Shown: piece by piece, positions 24,186 to 34,130 of the stretch
Position numbering within the stretch: the first letter of the stretch is position 1
How the letters are laid out: each line of letters starts with the position of its first letter
Source: Polaribacter sp. L3A8
GTDB lineage: Bacteria > Bacteroidota > Bacteroidia > Flavobacteriales > Flavobacteriaceae
DNA length: 64,000 bases
Assembly: GCF_009796785.1 (NCBI RefSeq)
Contig: NZ_CP047026.1
Location: 868,001-932,000 of the forward strand
Reading direction: 5' to 3'
Program-made: the position numbers and the translations under genes
Notes under the pieces: generated by a model
Told to the model about the DNA's origin: nothing
The model's input: the letters and a program-made list of their open reading frames with translations, nothing else
The model's database searches: none

Positions 24186-24368
24186 ATGCAAAAGCATCTA
24201 AATTACAAAAATCACAAGGGCTCTATTGAGTTTTCTAAAGAAGATAAAATTTACTTTGGTAAACTTTTAAATATTACTGATTTAGTTTTGTATGAAGGAA
24301 GTTCTATTGAAAAGTTAAAAGCTAATTTCATTAAGGCAGTAGACTCATATAACGAACCAAATAATTAA
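24186..24368 (+). pseudogene. Truncated orphan HicB-type antitoxin
   Basis: The 60-aa product matches the N-terminal half of HicB antitoxins: YKNHKGSIEFSKEDKIYFGKL, then LVLYEGSSIEKLKANFIKAVDSY. Normal HicB proteins are about 110 aa and continue into a DNA-binding domain that is absent here. No HicA toxin gene lies beside it. It is therefore likely a remnant, though the pseudo-RNase-H fold that binds HicA could still form. Confidence 0.7.
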
Positions 24369-24474
24369 AACACGTCCTTCAATTACTATATAAATATATA
24401 ATTATGGAAATCCTTAACTATATATCAACTGGTTTCACTATTTTTATGTGAAGATATATTTAACTTAATGATTA

Positions 24475-27400
24475 ATGAACCAACTATCCAGTATTAAAGA
24501 AAGACTTAAAAATTTAAATGATACTGAATTTCAAGAACTATGTGATTCATTTTTAAGCTTAAGAAATAGAGATTATAAGGCATATTCACGAAATGGTGCT
24601 CATGAGATAAAACAAAAAACGACTAAAGGAACACCAGATTCTTTTATTCAATTGCCCAATGGCCTTTATTTATTTGTAGAATCTACAACAACTGAAAACA
24701 AAGGAAAAAGATTATTAAATAAACTAAAAGATGATATTTCTGGTTGTCTAAATTTTAAAAAAACAAATATTCCAATTAATAAAATTCAGGAAATCATTCT
24801 ATGTTATAACTCAAATTTAAAAGCTGTAGAAATTGAAGAAATTAATAATGAAGCATTTGAAGTCATGGGTAAACTTCCAATGCATTACAGCCTTGATGCA
24901 CTTGCAAATGAAATTTTCTTTCATCATAAAAACATAGCATATGATTATTTAAATCTACCATTAGATACAGGACAAGTTGTTTCGTTAGATAAGTTTGTAG
25001 AAGAATACGACAATGGTAAACAAAAACTAGCTACACCTTTAACTGGTATCTTTTTGCATAGAGATCAAGAGCTTAAAAATTTAAAAAACAAATTATCTAC
25101 TAATGACATTGTTATTATTTCTGGTCCAGCTGGTGTTGGTAAATCAAAATTGGCATTACAATCTATTTATGAATTCGTTCAATCAAATTTAGATTATAAT
25201 GCTTTCGCTATTTCTCCAAAAGGAGCAGATTTAATTGGAGATTTAGGAGCTTATTTTGATGGAGATGATAATAGTATTTTATTGGTTGATGATGTTAATC
25301 GAGTTGATAAATTCGATCAAATTTTAGGTTTTTATAATAGTTTAAATCATAGTAAACTAAAACTTATCTTGACAGTACGTGATTATGCTTTAGATAATGT
25401 TCGTGAGTGGTTATACTTATATAAAAATTCTATTGTCGAAATTAAGGGATTTAATTTTGAAGAAATTAAAGCTATTATAGAAAAAGAGCCTTTTGGTATT
25501 TTAAATGGAACATACCAATATAAAATTCATGATTTAGCTAAAGGAAATGCTCGTCTTGCTGTCATGATGGCGATGATCGCAAGAAAAACAAATAATCTTG
25601 ACTCTCTAAATAATATAGCAGATTTATTTGAGCAATATTTTGAAACTTTTGTAAGTGACCAAGGTGCTTTTAAAGATAAAATAGTTCTAAAAGCGTTAGG
25701 GATTTTATCCTTTTTTTATACTTTACCTTACAATAACAGCCAATTATTGGATTCAGTTGCTACTTCATTTTCAATTCCTGTTGACAGATTAAGAGAAACT
25801 TTTGATAGATCGCATAATTTAGATTTAATCGAACTGAACTATGACCATGTAAGAATTGGCGAACAAAATCTCTCCACCTATCTTTTCTATAAAGTGTTTA
25901 TTAAAGACAAACTGTTATCGTTTGAATCTCTTTTTAACAATTACTTTGAACAACAAGAACATAGATTTAAAGACACTGTTTACCCAATGTATCAAAATTT
26001 TGGAAAAAAGTTCATCGCTAAAGAAATAAAACCTGCTCTTATTTCTTATTGGTCAACTATTAAATCCGACAAAGAAAAAGCTTTTCGCTTTCTGAAATTT
26101 GCTTGGGAATTTTTACCAGACGAAGCTTTAATTTATTTAGAAGAGCAAATTAGTTCAATTAAAACTTCAGAAAATAAAGAATTAATTACGACATATGAAA
26201 CGAATGATTTTACGAGTGGCTATAAACGTGAAATACACTTAAATTTACTAGCAAACTTTCTAAAAAAACCACTTTTCTTTATAGATGCTCTTGAATTATC
26301 ATTTCAGTTTGTCAAACAGAATAAACAACACCTTTCACAATTAATATATCAAATTGATAAAAATATAATATTTATAGAAGAAGATTATGTGGATCATTTT
26401 GAAAGACACACACAACTTGTAGGCTATTTAATTAACGAAGCTAAAAATGGGGAATTAGAAGCTCTTGCCTTTTTTGCTATATCAAGAAAACTATTAAAAC
26501 TGTTACGCTGGGACTACAAGAGCAAAAAAGAAGCAGAAAATGATGATTTGAATATTACTTCTGTTAAAAAATCTCGAATAAAAATTTTAAAAACTCTTTT
26601 TAGTCTTTATAAAAACTACCCTAACGAAGTATTTTCAGTAATACTTAATTTTTCAATGGCGAGTGATAACAATAACAAATATACTTTTGCTTTCGATTTA
26701 GTTTATTTAATTCCATGGATAGATAAAAATATGAAAACTAAATCTTTTCGTCATTGTTATTTTGTTCGAGAAATGATACGCTCTTCAAGAAAAATAAAAT
26801 ATAGCAATCCTGTACTCAAAAGTCTCAAGTCAACTTTCAAACACCCTACTTACACTCTATTTGAGTTGGTAAATTGGGACAGACGTAGAGGAAAAGAAGA
26901 GTACGATTTTGAAGATTATAAAGAATTTGAAAAGTTAAAAATAATTGATATTACTAAAAAATTAACATTCAAATCAAAAAAAGAACTTGACTTATTCATA
27001 AAACAATATTGTGAAATATTGGAATGGAAAGAGATTAATATGTATTCGCAATACAACGTTTGTGATGAAGTAATAGAAGCTAATCTTAAAGTAAATAGTG
27101 AAATTGGATTGTCAACATTTATAGAACTTGCAAAATTGCAAGATATAAATAAGTCTAACTCTGATTTATATATATCACGTAAATCAATAGATAATTTGGC
27201 AACATATCCAGAATTAAGAGAAAAATTTTGGAAAGCAATTGAATTAAAAAAGTTGAATGAAATATGGAAGTTAGAATTGCTTTTTAGTCTTCCTATTGAA
27301 GCAATAAAACAAAAGCATATTGACAGACTTTTTATAGTATTAAATACAATTAAAGTAGGTTTTGGAATTAGAATTAAGCGAATAAAAAATTATGAATCTA

Positions 27401-28203
27401 TCGAACCTCAAATTCTCTTTAAAACTCTCCAAATCATTGTAAAAAGAATTGAAACTGAAAATATAAAAGTTTGGTTATTTTATGAATTTTTAATTTCAGC
27501 AATAAATTCGTTTGATGAAATAAACCTCATAAAAAAAGCCTACATCCAACAAGATCAACTTACAGATAGTTTTGATTATGAAGGTAAATGCCTTTTAGCT
27601 ATACTTGAAAAAGATAGTAGTTTTTTATTGCAGTACACGAAAGTTATTTTTGAAAAAAACACAAGAGAAAGAGCAAGAGATCATAAAGAGTTATCAGTAA
27701 TTTGGAAATTGTCCCAGGTGGAAGATATGTTGGATGAAGTAATCGAATATATGGCTGTTAATTTAGATAATTACTTTATTTCAGAACACTTTGCTAACGC
27801 TTTCTTCCAGAGCCCTAATGCTAACACAGAAAGAGCGAATAATTATTTGTTAAAATTTATTGAAAAATATAATAAGCAACCAAAAATGATTCTTATTGCG
27901 TTTGATATAATTCACTGTAATAAAAAGGACTTATTTAACAAGGCATTTGAAATTTATATTCATAGCAATCAAGAATTAAATTGTTTCAAAAGTATAAAAT
28001 GGACAGATAATCAAATAACATTTCCAGGAAATGCAATTGTTGGAGCAATTCGAGCTGCTAAATGGGAAAAAGTATTAAAATTAGTTGAAGAGATGAAATT
28101 AGGCTCAAAGACACGAGCCATTCGTAATTACATTAAAGGAAGAAGAGATAATGAGCTTTCATATGCAGAACATGAAAAAAGAAGAAAATTTTTACGTAAT
28201 TAA
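24475..28203 (+). CDS. Large STAND-type NTPase with N-terminal nuclease-like domain (defence candidate)
   Basis: This 1242-aa protein has three parts. Residues 1-150 look like a PD-(D/E)xK nuclease: KGTPDSF (Asp 55), then YLFVESTTT (Glu 69), though the usual following Lys is replaced by Thr. Residues about 190-460 are a STAND NTPase with a HRDQELKNL lead-in, Walker A GPAGVGKS (217-224) and Walker B ILLVDDVNRVD. The remaining 780 residues are helical and probably form a repeat sensor. Nuclease-STAND-sensor order is that of Avs-type anti-phage proteins. No signal peptide is present. A gene of the same class faces it on the other strand. Confidence 0.78.
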   Translation: MNQLSSIKERLKNLNDTEFQELCDSFLSLRNRDYKAYSRNGAHEIKQKTTKGTPDSFIQLPNGLYLFVESTTTENKGKRLLNKLKDDISGCLNFKKTNIPINKIQEIILCYNSNLKAVEIEEINNEAFEVMGKLPMHYSLDALANEIFFHHKNIAYDYLNLPLDTGQVVSLDKFVEEYDNGKQKLATPLTGIFLHRDQELKNLKNKLSTNDIVIISGPAGVGKSKLALQSIYEFVQSNLDYNAFAISPKGADLIGDLGAYFDGDDNSILLVDDVNRVDKFDQILGFYNSLNHSKLKLILTVRDYALDNVREWLYLYKNSIVEIKGFNFEEIKAIIEKEPFGILNGTYQYKIHDLAKGNARLAVMMAMIARKTNNLDSLNNIADLFEQYFETFVSDQGAFKDKIVLKALGILSFFYTLPYNNSQLLDSVATSFSIPVDRLRETFDRSHNLDLIELNYDHVRIGEQNLSTYLFYKVFIKDKLLSFESLFNNYFEQQEHRFKDTVYPMYQNFGKKFIAKEIKPALISYWSTIKSDKEKAFRFLKFAWEFLPDEALIYLEEQISSIKTSENKELITTYETNDFTSGYKREIHLNLLANFLKKPLFFIDALELSFQFVKQNKQHLSQLIYQIDKNIIFIEEDYVDHFERHTQLVGYLINEAKNGELEALAFFAISRKLLKLLRWDYKSKKEAENDDLNITSVKKSRIKILKTLFSLYKNYPNEVFSVILNFSMASDNNNKYTFAFDLVYLIPWIDKNMKTKSFRHCYFVREMIRSSRKIKYSNPVLKSLKSTFKHPTYTLFELVNWDRRRGKEEYDFEDYKEFEKLKIIDITKKLTFKSKKELDLFIKQYCEILEWKEINMYSQYNVCDEVIEANLKVNSEIGLSTFIELAKLQDINKSNSDLYISRKSIDNLATYPELREKFWKAIELKKLNEIWKLELLFSLPIEAIKQKHIDRLFIVLNTIKVGFGIRIKRIKNYESIEPQILFKTLQIIVKRIETENIKVWLFYEFLISAINSFDEINLIKKAYIQQDQLTDSFDYEGKCLLAILEKDSSFLLQYTKVIFEKNTRERARDHKELSVIWKLSQVEDMLDEVIEYMAVNLDNYFISEHFANAFFQSPNANTERANNYLLKFIEKYNKQPKMILIAFDIIHCNKKDLFNKAFEIYIHSNQELNCFKSIKWTDNQITFPGNAIVGAIRAAKWEKVLKLVEEMKLGSKTRAIRNYIKGRRDNELSYAEHEKRRKFLRN

Positions 28204-28568
28204 AAAAAAATCAATTAATGAATGAAACTTTTCCACCAAAAATCAATTAATGTATTAGTAATAAGAATGTATTGGTTTAAGCAATGATAGCAAACACTCG
28301 ATATAGCAATACTTCTAAAAATAAATTACTGACATAAAACTCAAATAATACATAATTATATATTAAAACGTTTACCAAACGTAGGTAAAAACTCAAATCA
28401 AATGCCAGCTAACGATCATGTAATATTGCATTAGAAGAAAAGAGGATAACAAAGGATAGTGAAAAAAAAAGCCTTTTATAAAAAGTAATTTCGTTTTATT
28501 CCCTTTCAAAACACTTTGTTGTACGTTTTTGAACTCCTCGATAAATAATTTTAATAATGAAATTATAT
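28204..28568. other. Gap between the two convergent NTPase genes
   Basis: No gene is visible in these 365 bp. A 15-nt direct repeat AAAAATCAATTAATG occurs at 28206-28220 and 28238-28252. There is no strong terminator hairpin, which is unusual between convergent genes here. Confidence 0.5.
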
Positions 28569-31500
28569 CTATAGTAACTCTTTAGATATATTTATTGAAA
28601 TATTCTTTATCTCGATAAATGTTTTACCCTGAAAAACAAATTTTTGAACCTTTGAGCGATAGATCTTATTTACTATTAAGTTTGCCTTATTGGATTGTAT
28701 CATATTTAAATTAATACATATTTTATGAATTAATCTAAGATATTGTTCTCTCCTTATAGAATTTATTAAAAAATTTTCATTTAATTCTTTTAGAACATTG
28801 CCCTTAAAAAAAAATCTGAAGTATCTTCTTATTTCATCTTCTAGACCTATACTCCCTTTATCTTTAAGTTTAAAAACTTGATCTAAAGAATTGTCTCCAA
28901 ATATTTCATGGAAATTATCTTCACCAATAGTTATCTCTTTAATATTATTGATAGAATCAGGTTTGACATTTTTTAATGTACATGAATCAACGAAAAATGT
29001 AGTTTCGTTAAAAGTACAAAACACAAAATTTAGAAAACCATCTATTTTACTGTCTTCTATATATAAATCAGTAAAATCTAAATGTAGCTTAGAAGTGGAA
29101 GGAATATTAATTAAGTAAAGATTTTTAATAACTTGATCTTTTTTTTCACTAAACAATCTGATAAGTAATTCTCTTGAGTTTGTGTTTTCTTTCTCAATAT
29201 TGGTGATAAAGTCATAAATAATTAAAAATAGATTACTTATTGCTGCCTGTCTAATATACTCTATATGTTCGAAATTGTTAATTTCTATCATTAAATTTCG
29301 AAACATATTAATTGCTTCATAACTTTTATATTTGAACTCATGTTCTAATCTCGATAATAATCCTTTTGAAATTATCGAATTATAATTAGCTTTTAATCCA
29401 ATTATATCTATAAAATAAGAAGTTAATTTAAAAGGTTTTATGGGTTTCAATAAATTGTAAATACCAATTGTATAAAATTCCATAGTTAGGAATTTATATC
29501 TAAAAATTAAATCTCCATTATTTTTATTTAATAAAGGATGATCTTTTAAGCCTTCCGCAGCATCTTTTAATTGAGCAAAGTGTCTAAGTTTAATTAATAG
29601 ACTTCTCAATTTATCTATTTCTATTCGTGAATTATAATCAATAGCAAGAAAGCAAAAGATAGCTGTCTGGTCATCTATAGTCAAGCTTATTCCATGCTGT
29701 TCTTTTTTTATTCTTTCTCTATTAAATATTTGATTTAAAATAAAATCAGACTTATAACCATCTATTAAAAGTTTAGAGTTTGAATTATCATTTAAAACTA
29801 TATCATAATCTTCTCCTTTTAAAATATCAATTACAACCTCTATCACGAAAGGAGGATACACATATTCTAAAAGGTTTTTATTGTCTTCTAAAATAAATTT
29901 ATTAAGAAGCTCAATTCCTTTTTTTATTTTATTTTTATTAAGTTCATTCTTTTCAAAATATTGTTCAGCCAAATTTTGGTTAAATGGTAAAAGTTCATAA
30001 ATAACTAGTTTGTTTTTACCAGATGTATTAATAAAATGTTCCATTTCATCTATATACAAATCTCTGCACGTAATTAATATCTTACCTCTACCAATTCTTT
30101 TATTTAAATTATTTAATTTAATTAAAAAACCTTCTAATGTAAATGATGAAACTGTTGATATAATTTCATCAATTCCATCAAAAATCATTAATATATTACC
30201 TTGAGAATAATTGTTGTAAAAACTAACCTCATCTAATGTATTACCTTGTGGATGCGCTTTTTTAAATAAATTATATAAATCATATTCATTATGATCGTCA
30301 AAATTAGTAGACTTAAATTCTTTTAATATTTGTTTAGGATTAATGAAAACTACAATAAACTTATATTTATTAGTATCTATAAGAGTATCATGAATTTTTT
30401 CTGCTATTGTAGTTTTCCCAATACCTCCAGCTGCTTTAATAATTCCTATTGAAGGTAAATCTTCTTCGTTAATCCAATTTAAAATATCAACAGCATACTT
30501 TGTTTTACCGTTTTTAAGTATAACAGGCTCAACAAAGTCTTCTATTATTTGCATTGCTTCTTGTTCAAATTTCTTAGAAGTTTTTTCAAAGAGAAATTCA
30601 TCAATATAACTTACTTTTTCTACACTTAAAAGTCTATTTAAATTATCTAAGGCTTTTCTCGTTTTATGAATTGGGTTTTTGGGTACAAGAACATTAATTT
30701 TTTCTTTTTGTTTAGTTCTTAAGTTTCTAATAAATTCTAATAATCCTTTATTAGAATATCCTGGTTTAGCAACTAAATAAATCATTTTAAAACTTTCTAC
30801 ATCTTGCATAGTAAATAATACTGCAATGCATTCTTTTGAAGAACCTAAATCTTTACTTGTAAAATTACCAAAATGTACATATAATTGATCTAACAATAAA
30901 TTTACATCAATGGGTATATGTTTATATTCTCTATTAAAAAAATTAGTAAATAAATCTTGAGAAAATTCTTTTAATTCCTCATTACTTTTTTGTAAAGAAT
31001 TATACGCTCTGAATCGATTACCAAGCTCAGTATCAGGAATAACTAAATTAGGTTCAAAACCTACAATTTTTGCTGGATGGTCTGTTTCTTTATATAGTTT
31101 CAAATATTTACAAAGAATTTCTCCTCCAAAATTATTTTCTATATACTGTTTTGAAAGTATAAATAAGTAGTGATCTACTAAATCTAATTTTTTATCATTA
31201 TCTATATAAAATAATCCATCAAAGTATTTATTCTTTTCTCTTTTAAGTTTATCGTATAACTTTTTAGAATATGTATATACATTGATGCGTTCTTTTAATA
31301 ATTGTTCAACTATAATGAATACACTATCAAAATTATTATCATTATCATCAAAACATAATCCAATAGAAGTTAAACCTGAACTTTTGTTAATAGGTAAGTA
31401 CCCTAAATAAGTATCCAATAACTCAATTGCCTGCTGCATTTTAATTGGATCTTTCGCTAATGCTAATTTTTGATAAATTTTGTCTGCGGTATAATAATCT

Positions 31501-31913
31501 TTATTTGCATCAAAAATGAAAGCTCCTTTATTAGCATTAATTCTAGAGACACTTCTTCCTGAAAATGGTTTTTTATCTTTTAAATAGACCATTTTGAAAT
31601 GATTCGCTTTTTCAGACCAATTACTGTTATTTGCTTTTTTTAAAGAATTAATAACTTTTTCTGCACTAGTGGTAGCCGTTATTTGTAGAACAATATTATT
31701 ATTTTTATCTAACGCATCAACTCCTATAGCATTTTGCTCCCATTTATTTGCATTTTCAAAATTCATTGAATATGCTAGATTTATTAAAGAGATAAATAAA
31801 TCTTCAAAATCGATATTTTGAGAATAACGATTTATGGATGCATTCATTTGTATCTTGTGAGATAATAAACCAAGTCTACTGCTTAAACTATCTAATAACA
31901 ATGTTATACTCAT
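28569..31913 (-). CDS. SMEK-NACHT NTPase (defence candidate)
   Basis: This 1114-aa protein starts with a SMEK-type region (about 1-150): KIQMNASINRYSQNIDFEDLF, then NAIGVDALDKNNNIVLQITA and TSAEKVINSLKKA. A middle region of unknown fold follows. The NACHT NTPase has Walker A AAGGIGKTT (494-502), Walker B ILMIFDGIDEI (about 574-584) and ILITCRDLY. The C-terminal 500 residues are helical, then end in short strands (about 940-1010) that may be a pentapeptide-like sensor. SMEK-NACHT proteins are among bacterial NLR-like anti-phage proteins. The ligand is unknown. Confidence 0.78.
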   Translation of the reverse strand: MSITLLLDSLSSRLGLLSHKIQMNASINRYSQNIDFEDLFISLINLAYSMNFENANKWEQNAIGVDALDKNNNIVLQITATTSAEKVINSLKKANNSNWSEKANHFKMVYLKDKKPFSGRSVSRINANKGAFIFDANKDYYTADKIYQKLALAKDPIKMQQAIELLDTYLGYLPINKSSGLTSIGLCFDDNDNNFDSVFIIVEQLLKERINVYTYSKKLYDKLKREKNKYFDGLFYIDNDKKLDLVDHYLFILSKQYIENNFGGEILCKYLKLYKETDHPAKIVGFEPNLVIPDTELGNRFRAYNSLQKSNEELKEFSQDLFTNFFNREYKHIPIDVNLLLDQLYVHFGNFTSKDLGSSKECIAVLFTMQDVESFKMIYLVAKPGYSNKGLLEFIRNLRTKQKEKINVLVPKNPIHKTRKALDNLNRLLSVEKVSYIDEFLFEKTSKKFEQEAMQIIEDFVEPVILKNGKTKYAVDILNWINEEDLPSIGIIKAAGGIGKTTIAEKIHDTLIDTNKYKFIVVFINPKQILKEFKSTNFDDHNEYDLYNLFKKAHPQGNTLDEVSFYNNYSQGNILMIFDGIDEIISTVSSFTLEGFLIKLNNLNKRIGRGKILITCRDLYIDEMEHFINTSGKNKLVIYELLPFNQNLAEQYFEKNELNKNKIKKGIELLNKFILEDNKNLLEYVYPPFVIEVVIDILKGEDYDIVLNDNSNSKLLIDGYKSDFILNQIFNRERIKKEQHGISLTIDDQTAIFCFLAIDYNSRIEIDKLRSLLIKLRHFAQLKDAAEGLKDHPLLNKNNGDLIFRYKFLTMEFYTIGIYNLLKPIKPFKLTSYFIDIIGLKANYNSIISKGLLSRLEHEFKYKSYEAINMFRNLMIEINNFEHIEYIRQAAISNLFLIIYDFITNIEKENTNSRELLIRLFSEKKDQVIKNLYLINIPSTSKLHLDFTDLYIEDSKIDGFLNFVFCTFNETTFFVDSCTLKNVKPDSINNIKEITIGEDNFHEIFGDNSLDQVFKLKDKGSIGLEDEIRRYFRFFFKGNVLKELNENFLINSIRREQYLRLIHKICINLNMIQSNKANLIVNKIYRSKVQKFVFQGKTFIEIKNISINISKELL

Positions 31914-31947
31914 TTGTTGTTTTTATAAAAGTCAATTAATATAATAT

Positions 31948-31973
31948 TTAAATAGCTTTTAAAAGCTATTTAA
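31948..31973. promoter_or_regulatory. 26-bp perfect palindrome upstream of the NACHT gene
   Basis: TTAAATAGCTTTT joined to its reverse complement forms a gapless palindrome 34 nt upstream of the NACHT start codon. It is also 102 nt beyond the stop of the leftward amidohydrolase gene, so it may be an operator for the NACHT gene or a weak terminator of the large operon. No T-run follows. Confidence 0.45.
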
Positions 31974-32075
31974 TTTATGAAATAAAAGAAACTTATAATG
32001 CAAATTATGCAAAAAAAATCAAGGTAAAACCTAATCATTTCTTATTATAAGTGTACTTTTAATATCGCGTTTAGT

Positions 32076-33542
32076 TTATTTATATTTTTTAAAACTTGTT
32101 GATAAGAATTTTCTTGGGTTTTCATTAGCAATTTTAAAGAATAATTCTTCACCTAAATAAGCTCTTAAGTTTAGATGTAATGACTTTTCAGATTTTTTTT
32201 GAGTAACCACATAATAATCTGTGCCATATAATATCTTATTAGAAACTTTAGTGTCATTTAATATGAATTTTAACATTGGAAAAAGTTCTTCATTAAAAAG
32301 AATAAAACTAACATCTGCATATACATTATCATACTTTATCATCAAATCATAAATTATCGATAACCAACTTGCATTCCACCAAATTGTTCGCTTACTTTTA
32401 TGATTTAAAGTATTTTTAATTTTAAGATAGTCTTTTACCGTTGCATGACTTATATTTTTATTATAGTTATTCCAACCATCAGCTTCATATTTATTCCATT
32501 CTTTGCTACCTCCAAAATGGGCTAAACAAATTTTTAATTTACTTAAATCGCATTCATAACCTAAATAGTTTGATAAAAGCTCATTGTCTAATAGACAATG
32601 ATAATTCATTGAATGTGTAAAATTAGTGGTCCACTGGTAATTGCCACTTTGAGGTAAAGGAATTGGTCCTGGGTTATCTGTGCCTTTTTTATTATAAGTT
32701 AATATTGGGTGATAGTTCCATTCTGGTTTCTTTTTTCCTCTGTAAAAAACAGTTCCTTCAATGCAATGAGTCATAATAGGAATATTATTTTCTTGGGCAA
32801 ATAAATAACTATCTATAAGCTCTTTGTCAAATGGATAATAACCTAATGCTGGGTATAGTTTAATTCCATTAAAATTACCTTTTTGAAGTTCAGATTTTAA
32901 AAAAGTAGCATAATTTTTTTTTCCTTCTAATAATTTTGTTTCGTTCACTCTTCTTGGGTCTAAAAAAATAAAAGGTAATAAATCTGAATTATTCTTTTTT
33001 ACAATTTTTAACTCATCTAATTGGTCTAAATATTTAATCTCTGGTTTGCCAGCCTCCATATAATCCATATCCATAGAAAGTACCACTACTTTCGTATTCC
33101 TTTCATATGTTTTTTCTAATAAATCATAAATTCTGGCTTGAGATTTATAGTTAAGAGAATAGCGTCCTAATGTTAAAAATCTTTTAGTGATATCTCTCAA
33201 TTCTTTACTAAAGAGAAAATCAACTTTTAAAAATGAAGTTAAAATTTTAAAAAACCATTTTAAGATAAAACTAACCAATAAAATTAACCAATAAAGAACA
33301 TAAGTCCATTTGCAAATTCTTATTACTCCGTATTTTATTTTTTTTAAAGAGTGTCTAAATTTTTTATATTGATAGTTTCCTCTACTAGTAAACTTATTAT
33401 AATACCATTTTACTAATTTTATAGTAAGAATTTTAGATAGAAATCGAGGAACAAAAGTACGACCAAACTCATTTGGCACATGATCTATTGTAAATATATG
33501 CGTATGGCAATTAAAAATAGTTTTATCTTTTCCTAGTTTCAT
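32076..33542 (-). CDS. Amidohydrolase-type metal-dependent hydrolase with a membrane segment
   Basis: This 488-aa protein shows the amidohydrolase (TIM-barrel) pattern: HTHIF near the N-terminus as the HxH metal site, GIKLYP, IMTHCIEG, ICLAHFGGS and ILYGTDYY as later metal ligands. A hydrophobic stretch near residues 80-105 (VLYWLILLVSFILKWFFKIL) interrupts the N-terminal region, which is odd for the family and suggests membrane attachment. The substrate is unknown. It is the last gene of the leftward operon, 5 nt after the holin-like gene. It may be a payload, an accessory enzyme or an unrelated passenger. Confidence 0.75.
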   Translation of the reverse strand: MKLGKDKTIFNCHTHIFTIDHVPNEFGRTFVPRFLSKILTIKLVKWYYNKFTSRGNYQYKKFRHSLKKIKYGVIRICKWTYVLYWLILLVSFILKWFFKILTSFLKVDFLFSKELRDITKRFLTLGRYSLNYKSQARIYDLLEKTYERNTKVVVLSMDMDYMEAGKPEIKYLDQLDELKIVKKNNSDLLPFIFLDPRRVNETKLLEGKKNYATFLKSELQKGNFNGIKLYPALGYYPFDKELIDSYLFAQENNIPIMTHCIEGTVFYRGKKKPEWNYHPILTYNKKGTDNPGPIPLPQSGNYQWTTNFTHSMNYHCLLDNELLSNYLGYECDLSKLKICLAHFGGSKEWNKYEADGWNNYNKNISHATVKDYLKIKNTLNHKSKRTIWWNASWLSIIYDLMIKYDNVYADVSFILFNEELFPMLKFILNDTKVSNKILYGTDYYVVTQKKSEKSLHLNLRAYLGEELFFKIANENPRKFLSTSFKKYK

Positions 33543-33547
33543 ATTGT

Positions 33548-33862
33548 CTATTTTGATAGCTTCTGCTTTGGAAATACTGATGCTAAAGAACGAATAAGTA
33601 AAGGAGAAGTTATACCAATATGAACAGCTAAAAGTCGATCATTTACACCAAAATCAATTTTATCATTAAAATAGATGTAACCAACAACACTTGCTAGAAA
33701 AACATAAATTAATAACGAAATATAAAAAGAGAGATCTTTTAAATCTATCTTTTGAGCATTTGGTTGTTGTATACGTTCAAGTAATGTTAATAAGGGATAA
33801 GCTAATCCACCTAATGCAGAAAGAATAACACCTTCTGAAAATATTGAAGTTAATAATACCAT
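33548..33862 (-). CDS. Small membrane protein, holin-like
   Basis: This 104-aa protein has about three hydrophobic segments (VILSALGGLAYPLLTLL, FYISLLIYVFLASVVGYIYF, LAVHIGITSPLLIRSLAS) and a charged C-terminus (FPKQKLSK). Size and layout suit a holin, the pore that lets an endolysin reach the wall. It overlaps the next gene upstream by one base and lies a few genes from an amidase. Family assignment is not possible from motif alone. Confidence 0.6.
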   Translation of the reverse strand: MVLLTSIFSEGVILSALGGLAYPLLTLLERIQQPNAQKIDLKDLSFYISLLIYVFLASVVGYIYFNDKIDFGVNDRLLAVHIGITSPLLIRSLASVFPKQKLSK

Positions 33863-34122
33863 TATTCTATTTTGTTTTTAATTGTATTTAAAAGTTTATC
33901 TAAAAATGGTGTTTTTTGTTGGTACAATTTCCTTGTTGTTAATTTCCCTTCATTATTTATAACAATAGTTTCAGAATTTTTAACAATATCTTGAAGTTCA
34001 TTTACAGAAATATCTAGTTGTTTTGCTATCTGTTGTTTATTAACCCAGTATTTATTATCTATAATAGCGTAAGCATTGATACAGTTAACAATATCTAAAT
34101 CTTTAATTCGTTCAGTCGTCAT
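33862..34122 (-). CDS. Small winged-helix-like protein (86 aa)
   Basis: The segment NKQQIAKQLDISVNELQDIV looks like a helix-turn-helix, followed by a short beta wing (TIVINNEGKLTTRKLY). It may be a small DNA-binding or structural protein of the operon. It overlaps the holin-like gene by one base, so translation is probably coupled. No family recognised. Confidence 0.6.
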   Translation of the reverse strand: MTTERIKDLDIVNCINAYAIIDNKYWVNKQQIAKQLDISVNELQDIVKNSETIVINNEGKLTTRKLYQQKTPFLDKLLNTIKNKIE

Positions 34123-34130
34123 ATTTTTAA

